Source: Thermoplasmata archaeon (GTDB taxonomy: Archaea; Thermoplasmatota; Thermoplasmata; Lutacidiplasmatales; UBA184). Taken from it: 55,283 nt of DNA. The position numbers and the translations under genes are program-made. Every line of letters starts with the position of its first letter. Within the stretch, counting starts at the first letter, position 1. Where the stretch lies: positions 1-55,283 of the forward strand of contig JASHSU010000092.1 in the NCBI GenBank assembly GCA_030038605.1, in the 5' to 3' direction. The notes beneath the pieces are model-generated. The model was not told where the DNA came from and did no database searches. It saw only the letters and a list, made by a program, of their open reading frames with translations. Shown in pieces: positions 9,264 to 18,186 of this stretch.

Positions 9264-10401
9264 GATGTGGTTGAACATGGGGCCCCAGCACCCCATGACG
9301 CACGGCCTCTGGAACCTCCGCGTGAAGATCGACGGGGAGATGATCCTCGACTGCGACCCGGAGATGGGGTACCTGCACCGGGGCATCGAGAAGATCAGCG
9401 AGGACCGGCACTACAACGAGGTCATCACGCTCATGGACCGGTGCTGCTACGTCGCCGGTCTCGCCTGGGAGCACCTCTACATTCTCGCGGCCGAGCAGGC
9501 GCTGCACGTCACCCCGCCCGAACGGGCGGACTACATCCGGGCGATGTGCGACGAGTTCCAGCGCATCGCCTCGCACCTGATGTGGTACGCGGCCTTCGTC
9601 CAGGACCTCGGGCTCATGAGCCCGTTCCTCTACGGCATGCGGGACCGCGACCTGGTCCTCGACCTGTTCCAGAGCTTCACGGGCGCGCGGATGACCTATG
9701 AGTACCAGCGCGTGGGCGGCGTCCGCAGCGACCTGCCCGCCGGGTTCACCGACCGGGCGCGGAAGGTGCTGGACTGGCTCGACGAGCGATACGTCGAGTA
9801 CGACCGGCTCTGCCTGGGCTCCACGATCTTCCGTGAGCGGTGTGACGACCTGGGCAAGTTGACGGCGCGGGACTGCATCGCCACCGGCGTGACGGGCCCG
9901 ATGCTCCGGTCCGCGGGCCTCAAGCGCGACCTGCGGAAGGACCGACCGTACTCCATCTACAAGCAGCTGGACTTCGACGTCGCGGTCGCGGATGCCGCCG
10001 ACGTGACCGCGCGCTACCTGGTCCGCATGGAGGAGATGCGACAGAGCTCACGCATGCTCCGTCAGATCCTCGACTGGCTCGACCACCACCCCGGACCCGT
10101 CCTCGCGGATCGGCTGCCCCGATGGCTCGGGGCGCCGTATGCGCCGCAAGGTCGCGAGGGATACCTGTTGAAGCGCAACTATCCCAAGGGCCTCGGCTTT
10201 TCCTCGGTGGAGGAGCCGCACGGAGAAGCCCAGGCGTACGTCGTGAACGAGGGCGGTGAGCATCCGTACCGCGTCAAGTTCCGCTCCCCGGTCTTCGCCA
10301 ACATCTCGGCGGCGCGGCACTATCTCGTCGGCTACCACGTCGCCGACATCCCACCCATCATGGGCAGCGTGGACGTCTGTGTCGGGGAGGTCGACCGGTA
10401 G
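9256..10401 (+). CDS. nuoD: Complex I 49-kDa subunit D
   Basis: MGPQHPMTHGLWNLRVKIDGEMILDCDPEMGYLHRGIEKI; GTG start. Confidence 0.96.
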   Translation: MSEMWLNMGPQHPMTHGLWNLRVKIDGEMILDCDPEMGYLHRGIEKISEDRHYNEVITLMDRCCYVAGLAWEHLYILAAEQALHVTPPERADYIRAMCDEFQRIASHLMWYAAFVQDLGLMSPFLYGMRDRDLVLDLFQSFTGARMTYEYQRVGGVRSDLPAGFTDRARKVLDWLDERYVEYDRLCLGSTIFRERCDDLGKLTARDCIATGVTGPMLRSAGLKRDLRKDRPYSIYKQLDFDVAVADAADVTARYLVRMEEMRQSSRMLRQILDWLDHHPGPVLADRLPRWLGAPYAPQGREGYLLKRNYPKGLGFSSVEEPHGEAQAYVVNEGGEHPYRVKFRSPVFANISAARHYLVGYHVADIPPIMGSVDVCVGEVDR

Positions 10402-10407
10402 CGTTCC

Positions 10408-11538
10408 ATGGGCGGCGCCACCCTCTTCAGTGTCTCGGACACCCTCGCGAGCGTCCTGCTGAACGGCCTCGGCTCGATCTTTCCGCAACCGATCCACGGC
10501 TGGCTCACGAACCCCGACCTCATCCTCGGGCTCGCGGTCCTGATCTTCGGCGCCATCCTGCTCGCGGCGAGCATGATCAACACGATCGTGCTCATCTGGT
10601 GGGAGCGCAAGCTGCTGGGCCGGTTCATGGACCGGCGCGGAGCCATGCACGTCGGCTACGCCGGCCTTCTCCAGAACTTCGCCGACGGACTCAAGCTGTT
10701 CCGGAAGAACACGTTCCGACCAAGGGAGTCGGATTCGCTGGGCTTCTACGCCGGCCCCGTGGCGTACATGGTGACGTCGCTCATCATCTTCGGGATCCTT
10801 CCGATCTCCTCGGGCTGGAACTCGGGCGCCCTCCCGCTGAGCCTCCTGCTCGCGCTCGCGATCTTCTCCTTCGCCCCGCTGTTCATCTTCGTCAGCGCCT
10901 GGTCGAGCAACAACAAGTACTCCCTCATGGGCGGGATGCGGTCCGCCGCCCAGATGATCGCCTACGAGGTGCCGCTGCTCCTCGCGGTCGTGGCGGTCGT
11001 CGTGGTGTCCGGCAGCTTCGACCTTGCGACCATCGTGCAGGAGCAGCAGAACTACTGGTTCTGGGGACCGCTGTTCCTGGCCCTCGTCGTCTTCGTCGCC
11101 GGCATGCTCGCCGAGATGGAACGGATCCCGTTCGACCTTCCAGAAGCCGAGGCCGAGCTCGTCGAGGGGTGGAACACGGAGTACGGCGGGATGCTGTTCG
11201 CGTTCTTCATGCTCGCCGACTACCTTCGGGCGCTCGTCGGGAGCATCCTGGTCGTCCTGCTCTTCCTGGGAGGCTGGACGATGCCCGGCTGGGTGCCGAG
11301 CGCGGCGACGTCGTTCCCGCTCGCCGGCATCGTCTGGTTCATGGTGAAGACCTACGCCGTCTTCGGGCTCTTCGTCTGGATCCGGGCCTCGTTGCCGCGG
11401 GTGCGCACGGACCAGCTCCTGCGCATCGGATGGAACCGGATGATCCCGCTCAGTCTCGCCTCCGTCTTCCTCGCGGCGGCGCTCGTCCTCGTGCGCTGCC
11501 TGCCCGTCTTCGGATGCCTGCCGTCACCGGGGGTCTAG
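10408..11538 (+). CDS. nuoH: Complex I subunit H
   Basis: WWERKLLGRFMDRRGAMHVGYAGLLQNFADGLKLFRKN; ERIPFDLPEAEAELVEGWNTEYGG. Confidence 0.97.
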   Translation: MGGATLFSVSDTLASVLLNGLGSIFPQPIHGWLTNPDLILGLAVLIFGAILLAASMINTIVLIWWERKLLGRFMDRRGAMHVGYAGLLQNFADGLKLFRKNTFRPRESDSLGFYAGPVAYMVTSLIIFGILPISSGWNSGALPLSLLLALAIFSFAPLFIFVSAWSSNNKYSLMGGMRSAAQMIAYEVPLLLAVVAVVVVSGSFDLATIVQEQQNYWFWGPLFLALVVFVAGMLAEMERIPFDLPEAEAELVEGWNTEYGGMLFAFFMLADYLRALVGSILVVLLFLGGWTMPGWVPSAATSFPLAGIVWFMVKTYAVFGLFVWIRASLPRVRTDQLLRIGWNRMIPLSLASVFLAAALVLVRCLPVFGCLPSPGV

Positions 11539-11545
11539 GTTCACC

Positions 11546-12325
11546 ATGACCGACGAAGCGACCGCGACCGAGAAGCCGTCCGACAACCCGATCCTCTTTG
11601 TCGCCAAGCCGATGCTGACCGCCGCCCGTCAGTTCGCTCGGAGCCTGGTGCGACCCTCCACGGTCGTCTACCCGTTCGAGCGGCTCGAGGACCCGGCGTT
11701 CCGCAAGGAAGTCGCGGTCGCGCCCGGCAAGCCCATCGGGGTCGGAGCGATCTGGGACAACTATCGGGGCGTTCACGCTCTCAACATCAACACGTGCATC
11801 AGCTGCAACCTCTGCGCGTTCTCCTGCCCGGACCTGTGCATCGACATGGTCAACGTCCCCGGCGGGGACCCGAAGCACCCGAAGAAGTGCCCGCAGATCG
11901 ACTACGGCAAGTGCAGCTACTGCGGCTTCTGCTCGGACGCATGCCCGGAGGGTTGCCTCACGATGACGACCCGCTACGAGCTGTCGACACCGAAGCGGGC
12001 CGAGATGATCTACTCGCCGACTCGACTGTTCGAGATCTACCGGACGAAATTACCGATGAACCCGATCCGGCTGGAGCGGCCGGAGAACGAGGACTCGATC
12101 CTGCTCGAGCCCCCCCTGTGCATCGGCTGCAACGCCTGCTCCCGCGACTGCCCCACCAACTGCATCACGATGGTGGACGTGACCAAGCCGGAGTTCAAGC
12201 CGGGCGAGAAACAACCCCGGCGCATCTGGAAGGAGCCGGTCATCAACGACTCGGACTGCGTCCGGTGCGGCACCTGCATCAGTGTCTGCCCCAAGGAGTG
12301 TCTGTTCTGGGGGACGCGCAAGTGA
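11546..12325 (+). CDS. nuoI: Complex I subunit I with four [4Fe-4S] motifs
   Basis: Four CxxCxxCxxxCP motifs: CISCNLCAFSCP, CSYCGFCSDACP, CIGCNACSRDCP, CVRCGTCISVCP. Confidence 0.93.
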   Translation: MTDEATATEKPSDNPILFVAKPMLTAARQFARSLVRPSTVVYPFERLEDPAFRKEVAVAPGKPIGVGAIWDNYRGVHALNINTCISCNLCAFSCPDLCIDMVNVPGGDPKHPKKCPQIDYGKCSYCGFCSDACPEGCLTMTTRYELSTPKRAEMIYSPTRLFEIYRTKLPMNPIRLERPENEDSILLEPPLCIGCNACSRDCPTNCITMVDVTKPEFKPGEKQPRRIWKEPVINDSDCVRCGTCISVCPKECLFWGTRK

Positions 12326-12810
12326 GCCTCGAGGAGCTCGCGTTCCTCGTGCTCGCCGTCGTGGCCGTCGGGACCGGGCTCGCCGCCCTGCTCGTCCGGG
12401 AACTCGTCCATACGATCCTCTGGGTCTCGGTATTCTTCGTCGACCTCTCGGCGATCTACTTCCTGCTCGAGGCACCGTTCCTCGGCGTCCTCCAGCTGGG
12501 CGTCTACGCCGGCGCGGTGACGGTGCTCCTGCTGTTCGGCATCATGGTCACGCGCAAGCGGATCTTCTCCCGGGACGCGGCGACGGGACTCGGACCGGTC
12601 CCCCTCGCGCTTGCGGCGGTGACGTTCATCTTCCTGGTCGCGTCGGTCGGTGAGTTCCCGAGCGCACCCACGACGCTCCAGGTCTACGACCCGTCGGCGC
12701 TCTCCGCCCTCCTGTTCGGGACGGACGGGCCCTGGCTCCTCCTGCTCGGGATCATCATGATGAGCGGGGTCGCCGGGGCGATCTACCTCGTCCGGGAGGG
12801 TCGCGAGTGA
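12322..12810 (+). CDS. nuoJ: Complex I subunit J
   Basis: GTG start overlapping the nuoI stop (GTGA); ELVHTILWVSVFFVDLSAIYFLLEAPFLGVLQLGVYAGAVTVLLLFGIMVT. Confidence 0.93.
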   Translation: MSLEELAFLVLAVVAVGTGLAALLVRELVHTILWVSVFFVDLSAIYFLLEAPFLGVLQLGVYAGAVTVLLLFGIMVTRKRIFSRDAATGLGPVPLALAAVTFIFLVASVGEFPSAPTTLQVYDPSALSALLFGTDGPWLLLLGIIMMSGVAGAIYLVREGRE

Positions 12811-13124
12811 CCGGGCTGCCCGTCGCCGACCTGCTCGTCCTCTCCGGCGCACTGCTCGCCGTCGGCATCTTCGGCCTGCTGACCCGGCGCAATTTCATCC
12901 TCATCCTGATCGCGGTCGAGGTGGCGATGAACGCGACCATCCTCAACTTCGTGTACTTCGCCGCCTTCGCTCCGACCGCCGCCGGACTCTCCGGCCAGGC
13001 GATCGCGGTCGTTCTCATCGGGTTCGCGGCCACCGAGGTCGCCGTCGGTCTGGCGATCGTCCTCGCGCTCAACCGGATCAAGGGAACGATCAATGTCGCG
13101 CAGGCCACGGAGCTCCGGGAGTAG
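12807..13124 (+). CDS. nuoK: Complex I subunit K
   Basis: FGLLTRRNFILILIAVEVAMNATILNFVYFA; GTGA overlap with nuoJ. Confidence 0.93.
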   Translation: MTGLPVADLLVLSGALLAVGIFGLLTRRNFILILIAVEVAMNATILNFVYFAAFAPTAAGLSGQAIAVVLIGFAATEVAVGLAIVLALNRIKGTINVAQATELRE

Positions 13125-13136
13125 GAGGGGACCCGC

Positions 13137-15134
13137 ACGACGTTCTACACCACCCTCGACAGCTGGGCGTTCCTCGTCCCGCTGTTCTCGGTCCTCGCCT
13201 TCTCGGTCATCAGTCTGGTCGGGACCCGGCTGAAATCGCTCGAGTGGGGCGGCTGGGTCGCCGTCGGCTTCGCTGGCGCGGCGATGGTCCTGGGCCTCCT
13301 GATCGCGGTCGGCGAGATGCTGTCGCCCGGCACCTACGTCAACAGCCAGTTCACCTGGCTCCACCTCGCGGGCTCTCCCGGGACGTTCCCCAACGGCGTC
13401 TCGCTCGTGGTCGGCACGCTGGTCGACCCGCTCTCGGCGCTGCTGCTGCTGGTCGTCACGGTCGTCGGGTTCCTGGTGATGCTGTACTCGATCGGGTACA
13501 TGCACCAGGACCGGGGACTGCCCCGGTACTACGCCGAGCTCTCGCTGTTCCTCGCGGCGATGACCGGCCTGGTCCTCTCCAACAACCTGTTGGAGTTCTT
13601 CCTCTTCTGGGAGCTCGTCGGCGTGTGCTCCTACTTCCTGATCGGATTCTACTACGAGAAGCCGAGCGCCGCGAGCGCGGCCAAGGAGGCGTTCCTCGTC
13701 ACCCGGATCGGTGACGTCCTCTTCCTGCTGGGGATTTTCATCTACTTCTACCACTTCTCAACGGTCGGCCCGTCCGGCGGCTGGGCGGCCAACGGATTCG
13801 TCTTCGCGAACGGGACGGCCCCGTACCTGCCGGTCGTCTCCGGCAGCGGTTCCACGCTGCTCACGGTCGCCGGGCTCATGATCCTCGGTGGAGCGGCGGG
13901 CAAGAGCGCCCAGTTCCCGCTCCACGTCTGGCTGCCGGACGCGATGGAGGGCCCGACCACCGTCTCGGCGCTCATCCACGCGGCGACGATGGTCGCGGCC
14001 GGTGTCTACCTGCTGGCGATCACCAGCGTCTTCATCGGCTTCACGTCGACCGATCAGCTGGCGATCGTCGCCATCGGAGGGTTCACGGCGTTCTTCGCCG
14101 CGACCATGGCGGTGGTGCACCCGGACATCAAACGGGTCATCGCCTATTCGACGATCAGCCAGCTCGGCTACATGGTCCTCGCCGTCGGGGCGGGGTTCGC
14201 GATGGTGGGACTCTACCACCTGTTCACGCACGCGTTCTTCAAGGCGCTCCTCTTCCTCGCCGCCGGTTCGGTCATCCACGCCATCGGCACGCAGGACCTG
14301 TTCAAGATGGGCGGGCTGCGCAAGTCGATGCGGGTCACCTCGGCCGCGTTCCTGATCGGAGGGCTCGCCCTCGCCGGGATCCCGCCGTTCGCGGGATTCT
14401 GGAGCAAGGACGACATCCTCGGCGCCGTCTACTCCCAGCTGGGCAGCCACCCGCTCTACTGGCCGTTCTTCCTCCTCGCGTTCGCCGCGGTCTTCCTGAC
14501 CGCCTACTACATCTTCCGGGCCTGGTTCCTCGCGTTCTCGGGCGACCACACCCGCGACCCGACGCTGCCGCACGCCCACGAGGGCCCGTGGGTGATGCAG
14601 GTCCCGCTCGTCATCCTCTCCGCCTTCGCCGTGGTCGCCGGACTGTTCATCTTCCTGCCCAACTTCCAGGCCCTGCTGCTCAACGGCGCGGGGGCGACGG
14701 GGATCCCGCCGGTGTACGGCCCCACCGACCTGGCGCTCTCCGGGATCAGTGTCGGTCTCGGCGTCGCCGGGATCGGACTCGCGTACTGGCTGTGGGGTAA
14801 CGGCCGGGTCTATGCGCTGCCCGAGGACAGCCCCCTCCAGTCCGTTCGGAAGGTCCTCCTCCACCGGTACTACTTCAAGGTCGCCTACGACTGGGTCGGT
14901 CTCCGCCTCGTCTACGGCATCTCCCGCGGCGCCGATTTCGTCGACCGGTACGTCATCGACGGGACGGTCCGGGGCCTGGAACGCGTCTTCGGGTCGGTGT
15001 CGAACGGTCTGCGGCGCGCCCAGACCGGCGCCGTGTCCGACTACGCGGGGTATGTGATCGCCGGGCTCCTGGGCGTCTTCGTCCTGCTGCTCATCGTCGC
15101 GCCGTACCTGCTCAGCAAGATGGGAGGCGGCTAG
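13137..15134 (+). CDS. nuoL: Complex I subunit L; putative ACG start
   Basis: Frame encodes TTFYTTLDSWAFLVPLFSVLAFSVISLVGTRLK upstream of the first ATG at 13284; the N-terminal TM is NuoL-like; AGGAGGGG SD at 13123-13130; no ATG/GTG/TTG between 13125 and 13283. Confidence 0.85.
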   Translation, partial: TTFYTTLDSWAFLVPLFSVLAFSVISLVGTRLKSLEWGGWVAVGFAGAAMVLGLLIAVGEMLSPGTYVNSQFTWLHLAGSPGTFPNGVSLVVGTLVDPLSALLLLVVTVVGFLVMLYSIGYMHQDRGLPRYYAELSLFLAAMTGLVLSNNLLEFFLFWELVGVCSYFLIGFYYEKPSAASAAKEAFLVTRIGDVLFLLGIFIYFYHFSTVGPSGGWAANGFVFANGTAPYLPVVSGSGSTLLTVAGLMILGGAAGKSAQFPLHVWLPDAMEGPTTVSALIHAATMVAAGVYLLAITSVFIGFTSTDQLAIVAIGGFTAFFAATMAVVHPDIKRVIAYSTISQLGYMVLAVGAGFAMVGLYHLFTHAFFKALLFLAAGSVIHAIGTQDLFKMGGLRKSMRVTSAAFLIGGLALAGIPPFAGFWSKDDILGAVYSQLGSHPLYWPFFLLAFAAVFLTAYYIFRAWFLAFSGDHTRDPTLPHAHEGPWVMQVPLVILSAFAVVAGLFIFLPNFQALLLNGAGATGIPPVYGPTDLALSGISVGLGVAGIGLAYWLWGNGRVYALPEDSPLQSVRKVLLHRYYFKVAYDWVGLRLVYGISRGADFVDRYVIDGTVRGLERVFGSVSNGLRRAQTGAVSDYAGYVIAGLLGVFVLLLIVAPYLLSKMGGG

Positions 15135-15135
15135 C

Positions 15136-16611
15136 GTGTTCCCGGTCCTCTCGCTCGTCCTGGCGACGCTCCTGCTGGGGACGGTCGTCACGTTCGTCGC
15201 GGGCCGGTACGCCCGATGGGTGGCGCTCGCCACGTCCATCGTCTTCCTGGCGGAGACCGCGGCCCTCATCTGGCAGTATCCGGGCTGGCCCGGCTACACC
15301 TCCGGCGCGGTGCCGGGCTTCGCCTTCCAGGAATCGTACGCCTGGATCCACCTGGGTTGGCTGCAGGTCAACTACACCGTCGGCGTCGACGGGATCTCCC
15401 TCGTCCTCATCCTGTTGACCGCGGTCCTTCAGATCGCGACGGTCGTCTACTCGTGGGAGGAGACGCGCCGACCCGGGCCCTGGTTCGGTCTGGTCCTTCT
15501 GACCTGCCTGGGGTGCGTCGGAGTCTTCGTCGCCCTGGACATCCTGCTGTTCTTCCTGTTCTGGGAGGCGGTCCTGGTGCCGATGTTCTTCCTCATCGGC
15601 TACTGGGGCGGGCCCCGGCGCCGCTACGCCTCGCTGAAGTTCTTCGTCTACACCCACGTCGCCTCCATCGTCATGCTGGTGGGGCTGCTGGGCCTCGTCT
15701 TTTACTCGGGTGCGACCAGCTTCGACTACAGCAGCGTCTACCTGGCCGGTCACGGTCTCATGACCGTCACGCAGACGTTCCTGTTCCTCGCCCTCTTCTT
15801 CGGGTTCGGGGTCAAATTCCCGGTCGTCCCGTTCCATACCTGGTTGCCCGACGCCCACGTCGAGGCTCCGACGGGCGGCTCGGTCCTCCTGGCGGGCCTT
15901 CTCCTCAAGCTCGGGGGCTACGGTCTCATCCGCTGGGCGGTCCTCATCCTGCCGCTCGGATTCCACGAAGCCCAGCCGGTCCTGTTCGTGATCGCGTTCG
16001 CCACGATCGCGTGGGGGTCGATCGTCTCGCTCGCGCAACGGGACCTGAAGCGTCTGGTGGCGTTCTCGTCGATCAACCACATGGGGATCGTCCTCCTGGC
16101 GATCGCCCTCGGCTCGTCGCTCGGACTGCTCGCCGCGGTCCTGCTGATGTTCGCTCACGGGGTCGTGAGCGCTCTCTTGTTCATGGTCTCGGGCAGCGTG
16201 CACCACACCTACGGGACGCGGGACATCCCCTCCCTCGGCGGGATCACGCCGTCCACGCCGGTCCTCGCGACCATGACGATGGTCGGGTCGCTCGCCTCCC
16301 TCGGGTTGCCCTGGCTCATCAGCTTCCCGGCCGAGTTCACGGCGCTGCTGGCGACGTGGGACGGGCTCGCCTACTGGGTCCTGCTGCCGCTCGGGATCCT
16401 GGTCGTCACGGCGGCGTTCTACATCTGGATGATGCAGCGGATGCTGTTCGGGCCCCCGCGGGGTATCCCCGAGACCGTCCACGACCTGCCCTGGTTCGAG
16501 GCGGCGGGGATGGGTCTGCTGGTCGCGCTGACGATCGTGCTCGGCGTCCTGCCGTTCCTGCTCGTGAACCTGATCACGAGTTCGCCGATCGCCGGCTTCC
16601 CGGGGCCGTGA
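15136..16611 (+). CDS. nuoM: Complex I subunit M
   Basis: FLFWEAVLVPMFFLIGYWGG; PFHTWLPDAHVEAPTGGSVLLAGLLLKLGGYG. Confidence 0.96.
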   Translation: MFPVLSLVLATLLLGTVVTFVAGRYARWVALATSIVFLAETAALIWQYPGWPGYTSGAVPGFAFQESYAWIHLGWLQVNYTVGVDGISLVLILLTAVLQIATVVYSWEETRRPGPWFGLVLLTCLGCVGVFVALDILLFFLFWEAVLVPMFFLIGYWGGPRRRYASLKFFVYTHVASIVMLVGLLGLVFYSGATSFDYSSVYLAGHGLMTVTQTFLFLALFFGFGVKFPVVPFHTWLPDAHVEAPTGGSVLLAGLLLKLGGYGLIRWAVLILPLGFHEAQPVLFVIAFATIAWGSIVSLAQRDLKRLVAFSSINHMGIVLLAIALGSSLGLLAAVLLMFAHGVVSALLFMVSGSVHHTYGTRDIPSLGGITPSTPVLATMTMVGSLASLGLPWLISFPAEFTALLATWDGLAYWVLLPLGILVVTAAFYIWMMQRMLFGPPRGIPETVHDLPWFEAAGMGLLVALTIVLGVLPFLLVNLITSSPIAGFPGP

Positions 16612-16614
16612 GCC

Positions 16615-18180
16615 ATGGACGCGAGCAGCTTCATCGGCCCGTTCGTCCCGGAGCTGCTGCTCCTCGGTGCGGCGCTGCTCATCTTCCTGCTGGACGTCCT
16701 CGGTATCCGGCGCAACGAGACGCTCAGTACGGTCGCGGTCGCCGGGACCACGCTGGCCCTGCTCTCCGTGCTCGGCGACCTGGGGTTCGCGCCGCTGTCG
16801 GTGTTCGCGACCCTGCCCGCTAACGTCATCGACGCCGCGCCGTCGACCACCGGCCTCTACGCCTTCACCTCGCTGGGCCTCATCTTCCAGGGGATCTTCC
16901 TCCTCTCGGCCCTCCTGGTCTCGCTCGCATCGGCCAGCCGACCCTCGGGCGAGAAGGGAGCGCCGATCTTCTACGGCCTCCTCCTGCTGGCGACGGTAGG
17001 GATGTTGCTGGTCGCGGTCGCGACCGACCTCATCTTCCTGCTCCTCGCCATCGAGGTGACCAGCATCGCCACCTACCTGCTGGTCGCCTACCACCGGCGC
17101 GAGGCCCGCTCCCTCGAGGCGGCGATGAAGTTCTTCATCATCGGGGCGCTGTCGACCGTCCTCTCGTTCTACGGCGCCTCGCTGCTCTTCGGAGCGTACG
17201 GGACGACCAACCTGGTCGCCATCGGACACGCGACCGGCGCGGTTGGCTACCCGGTGCTGGTCCTACTCGGCTACGGCTTCCTGGTCGCGGGCCTCGCGTT
17301 CAAGGTCACGCTCGTGCCGTTCCACGCCTGGGCGGTCGACGTCTACGACGGCGCACCGAGCGACGTCAGCGCGTTCCTCGCCGGCGTCACGAAGAAGATC
17401 GGTCTGTTCGCCTACTTCCTCGTCTTCCTGGGCCCGGTCCTGTACCTGCGGACCGTCGGGGGCAGCTCGCCGTTCGCGGGGGGCCCGATCGACCTCGGCG
17501 GGACGCTCACGATCACGCTCGCGGTCCTGGCGGTCGTCACGATGACGGTCGGCAACCTCCTGGCCCTGCTCCAGAAGGAGATGAAGCGGATGCTCGCCTA
17601 CTCGTCCATCAGCCAGGCCGGCTACATGCTGATCGGCGTGACGATCGGCACGGCCCCGGCCATCACGGGAGCGACGATGCAGATCTTCGCCCACGTGCTC
17701 ATGAAGGGGGGAGCGTTCCTGGTGGTCGCCGGGGTCGGGGCCCTCGGCGTCGGTCCGCTCATTGACGACTGGAAGGGCCTCGGCACGCGCCGACCGCTCC
17801 TCGGCGCCGCCTTCGCGCTCATGCTCCTCTCGCTCGCCGGCGTGCCGCTCACGGTCGGGTTCGTCTCGAAGTTCGTCCTCTTCTCGGCGGCCGTGCAAGC
17901 GCAGGGGTACTACATCTGGCTCGCCGTCGCCGGTCTGCTCAACAGCGCGCTCTCCGTCTTCTACTACGCCCGGGTCCTCAAGGTGATGTTCTTTGACACC
18001 GCCCCGGCCCCCTCGACGCCGCCGGTGACGGACGCGCTACCGGCCGGGGGGCTGGGGTACGGACGCGCCATCGCCATCGGGTTCATCGCGGTCACGATCG
18101 TCGCGGTGGGCGTCTACCCCCAACCGATCCTCGGCGCCATCCAGTCGGCGGCCCAGCACTTCGTCGTCGTCGGGGCGTAG
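16615..18180 (+). CDS. nuoN: Complex I subunit N
   Basis: EVTSIATYLLVAYHRREARSLEAAMKFFIIGALSTVL; KVTLVPFHAWAVDVYDGAP. Confidence 0.95.
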   Translation: MDASSFIGPFVPELLLLGAALLIFLLDVLGIRRNETLSTVAVAGTTLALLSVLGDLGFAPLSVFATLPANVIDAAPSTTGLYAFTSLGLIFQGIFLLSALLVSLASASRPSGEKGAPIFYGLLLLATVGMLLVAVATDLIFLLLAIEVTSIATYLLVAYHRREARSLEAAMKFFIIGALSTVLSFYGASLLFGAYGTTNLVAIGHATGAVGYPVLVLLGYGFLVAGLAFKVTLVPFHAWAVDVYDGAPSDVSAFLAGVTKKIGLFAYFLVFLGPVLYLRTVGGSSPFAGGPIDLGGTLTITLAVLAVVTMTVGNLLALLQKEMKRMLAYSSISQAGYMLIGVTIGTAPAITGATMQIFAHVLMKGGAFLVVAGVGALGVGPLIDDWKGLGTRRPLLGAAFALMLLSLAGVPLTVGFVSKFVLFSAAVQAQGYYIWLAVAGLLNSALSVFYYARVLKVMFFDTAPAPSTPPVTDALPAGGLGYGRAIAIGFIAVTIVAVGVYPQPILGAIQSAAQHFVVVGA

Positions 18181-18186
18181 GCGCCG

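Noticed and set aside
12807-15134. nuoK-nuoL as one gene read through the TAG at 13122 (pyrrolysine or amber readthrough)
   Set aside because: nuoK and nuoL are normally separate and a good SD lies directly after the TAG; ACG initiation or a sequence error is simpler. Kept only as an alternative in the finding.
13758-15269. 503-aa minus-strand ORF opposite nuoL
   Set aside because: Antisense artefact; no recognisable motifs and biased composition.
15112-17229. 705-aa minus-strand ORF opposite nuoM/nuoN
   Set aside because: Antisense of confident membrane-protein genes; D/E/R/Q-rich low-complexity translation typical of GC-rich antisense frames.
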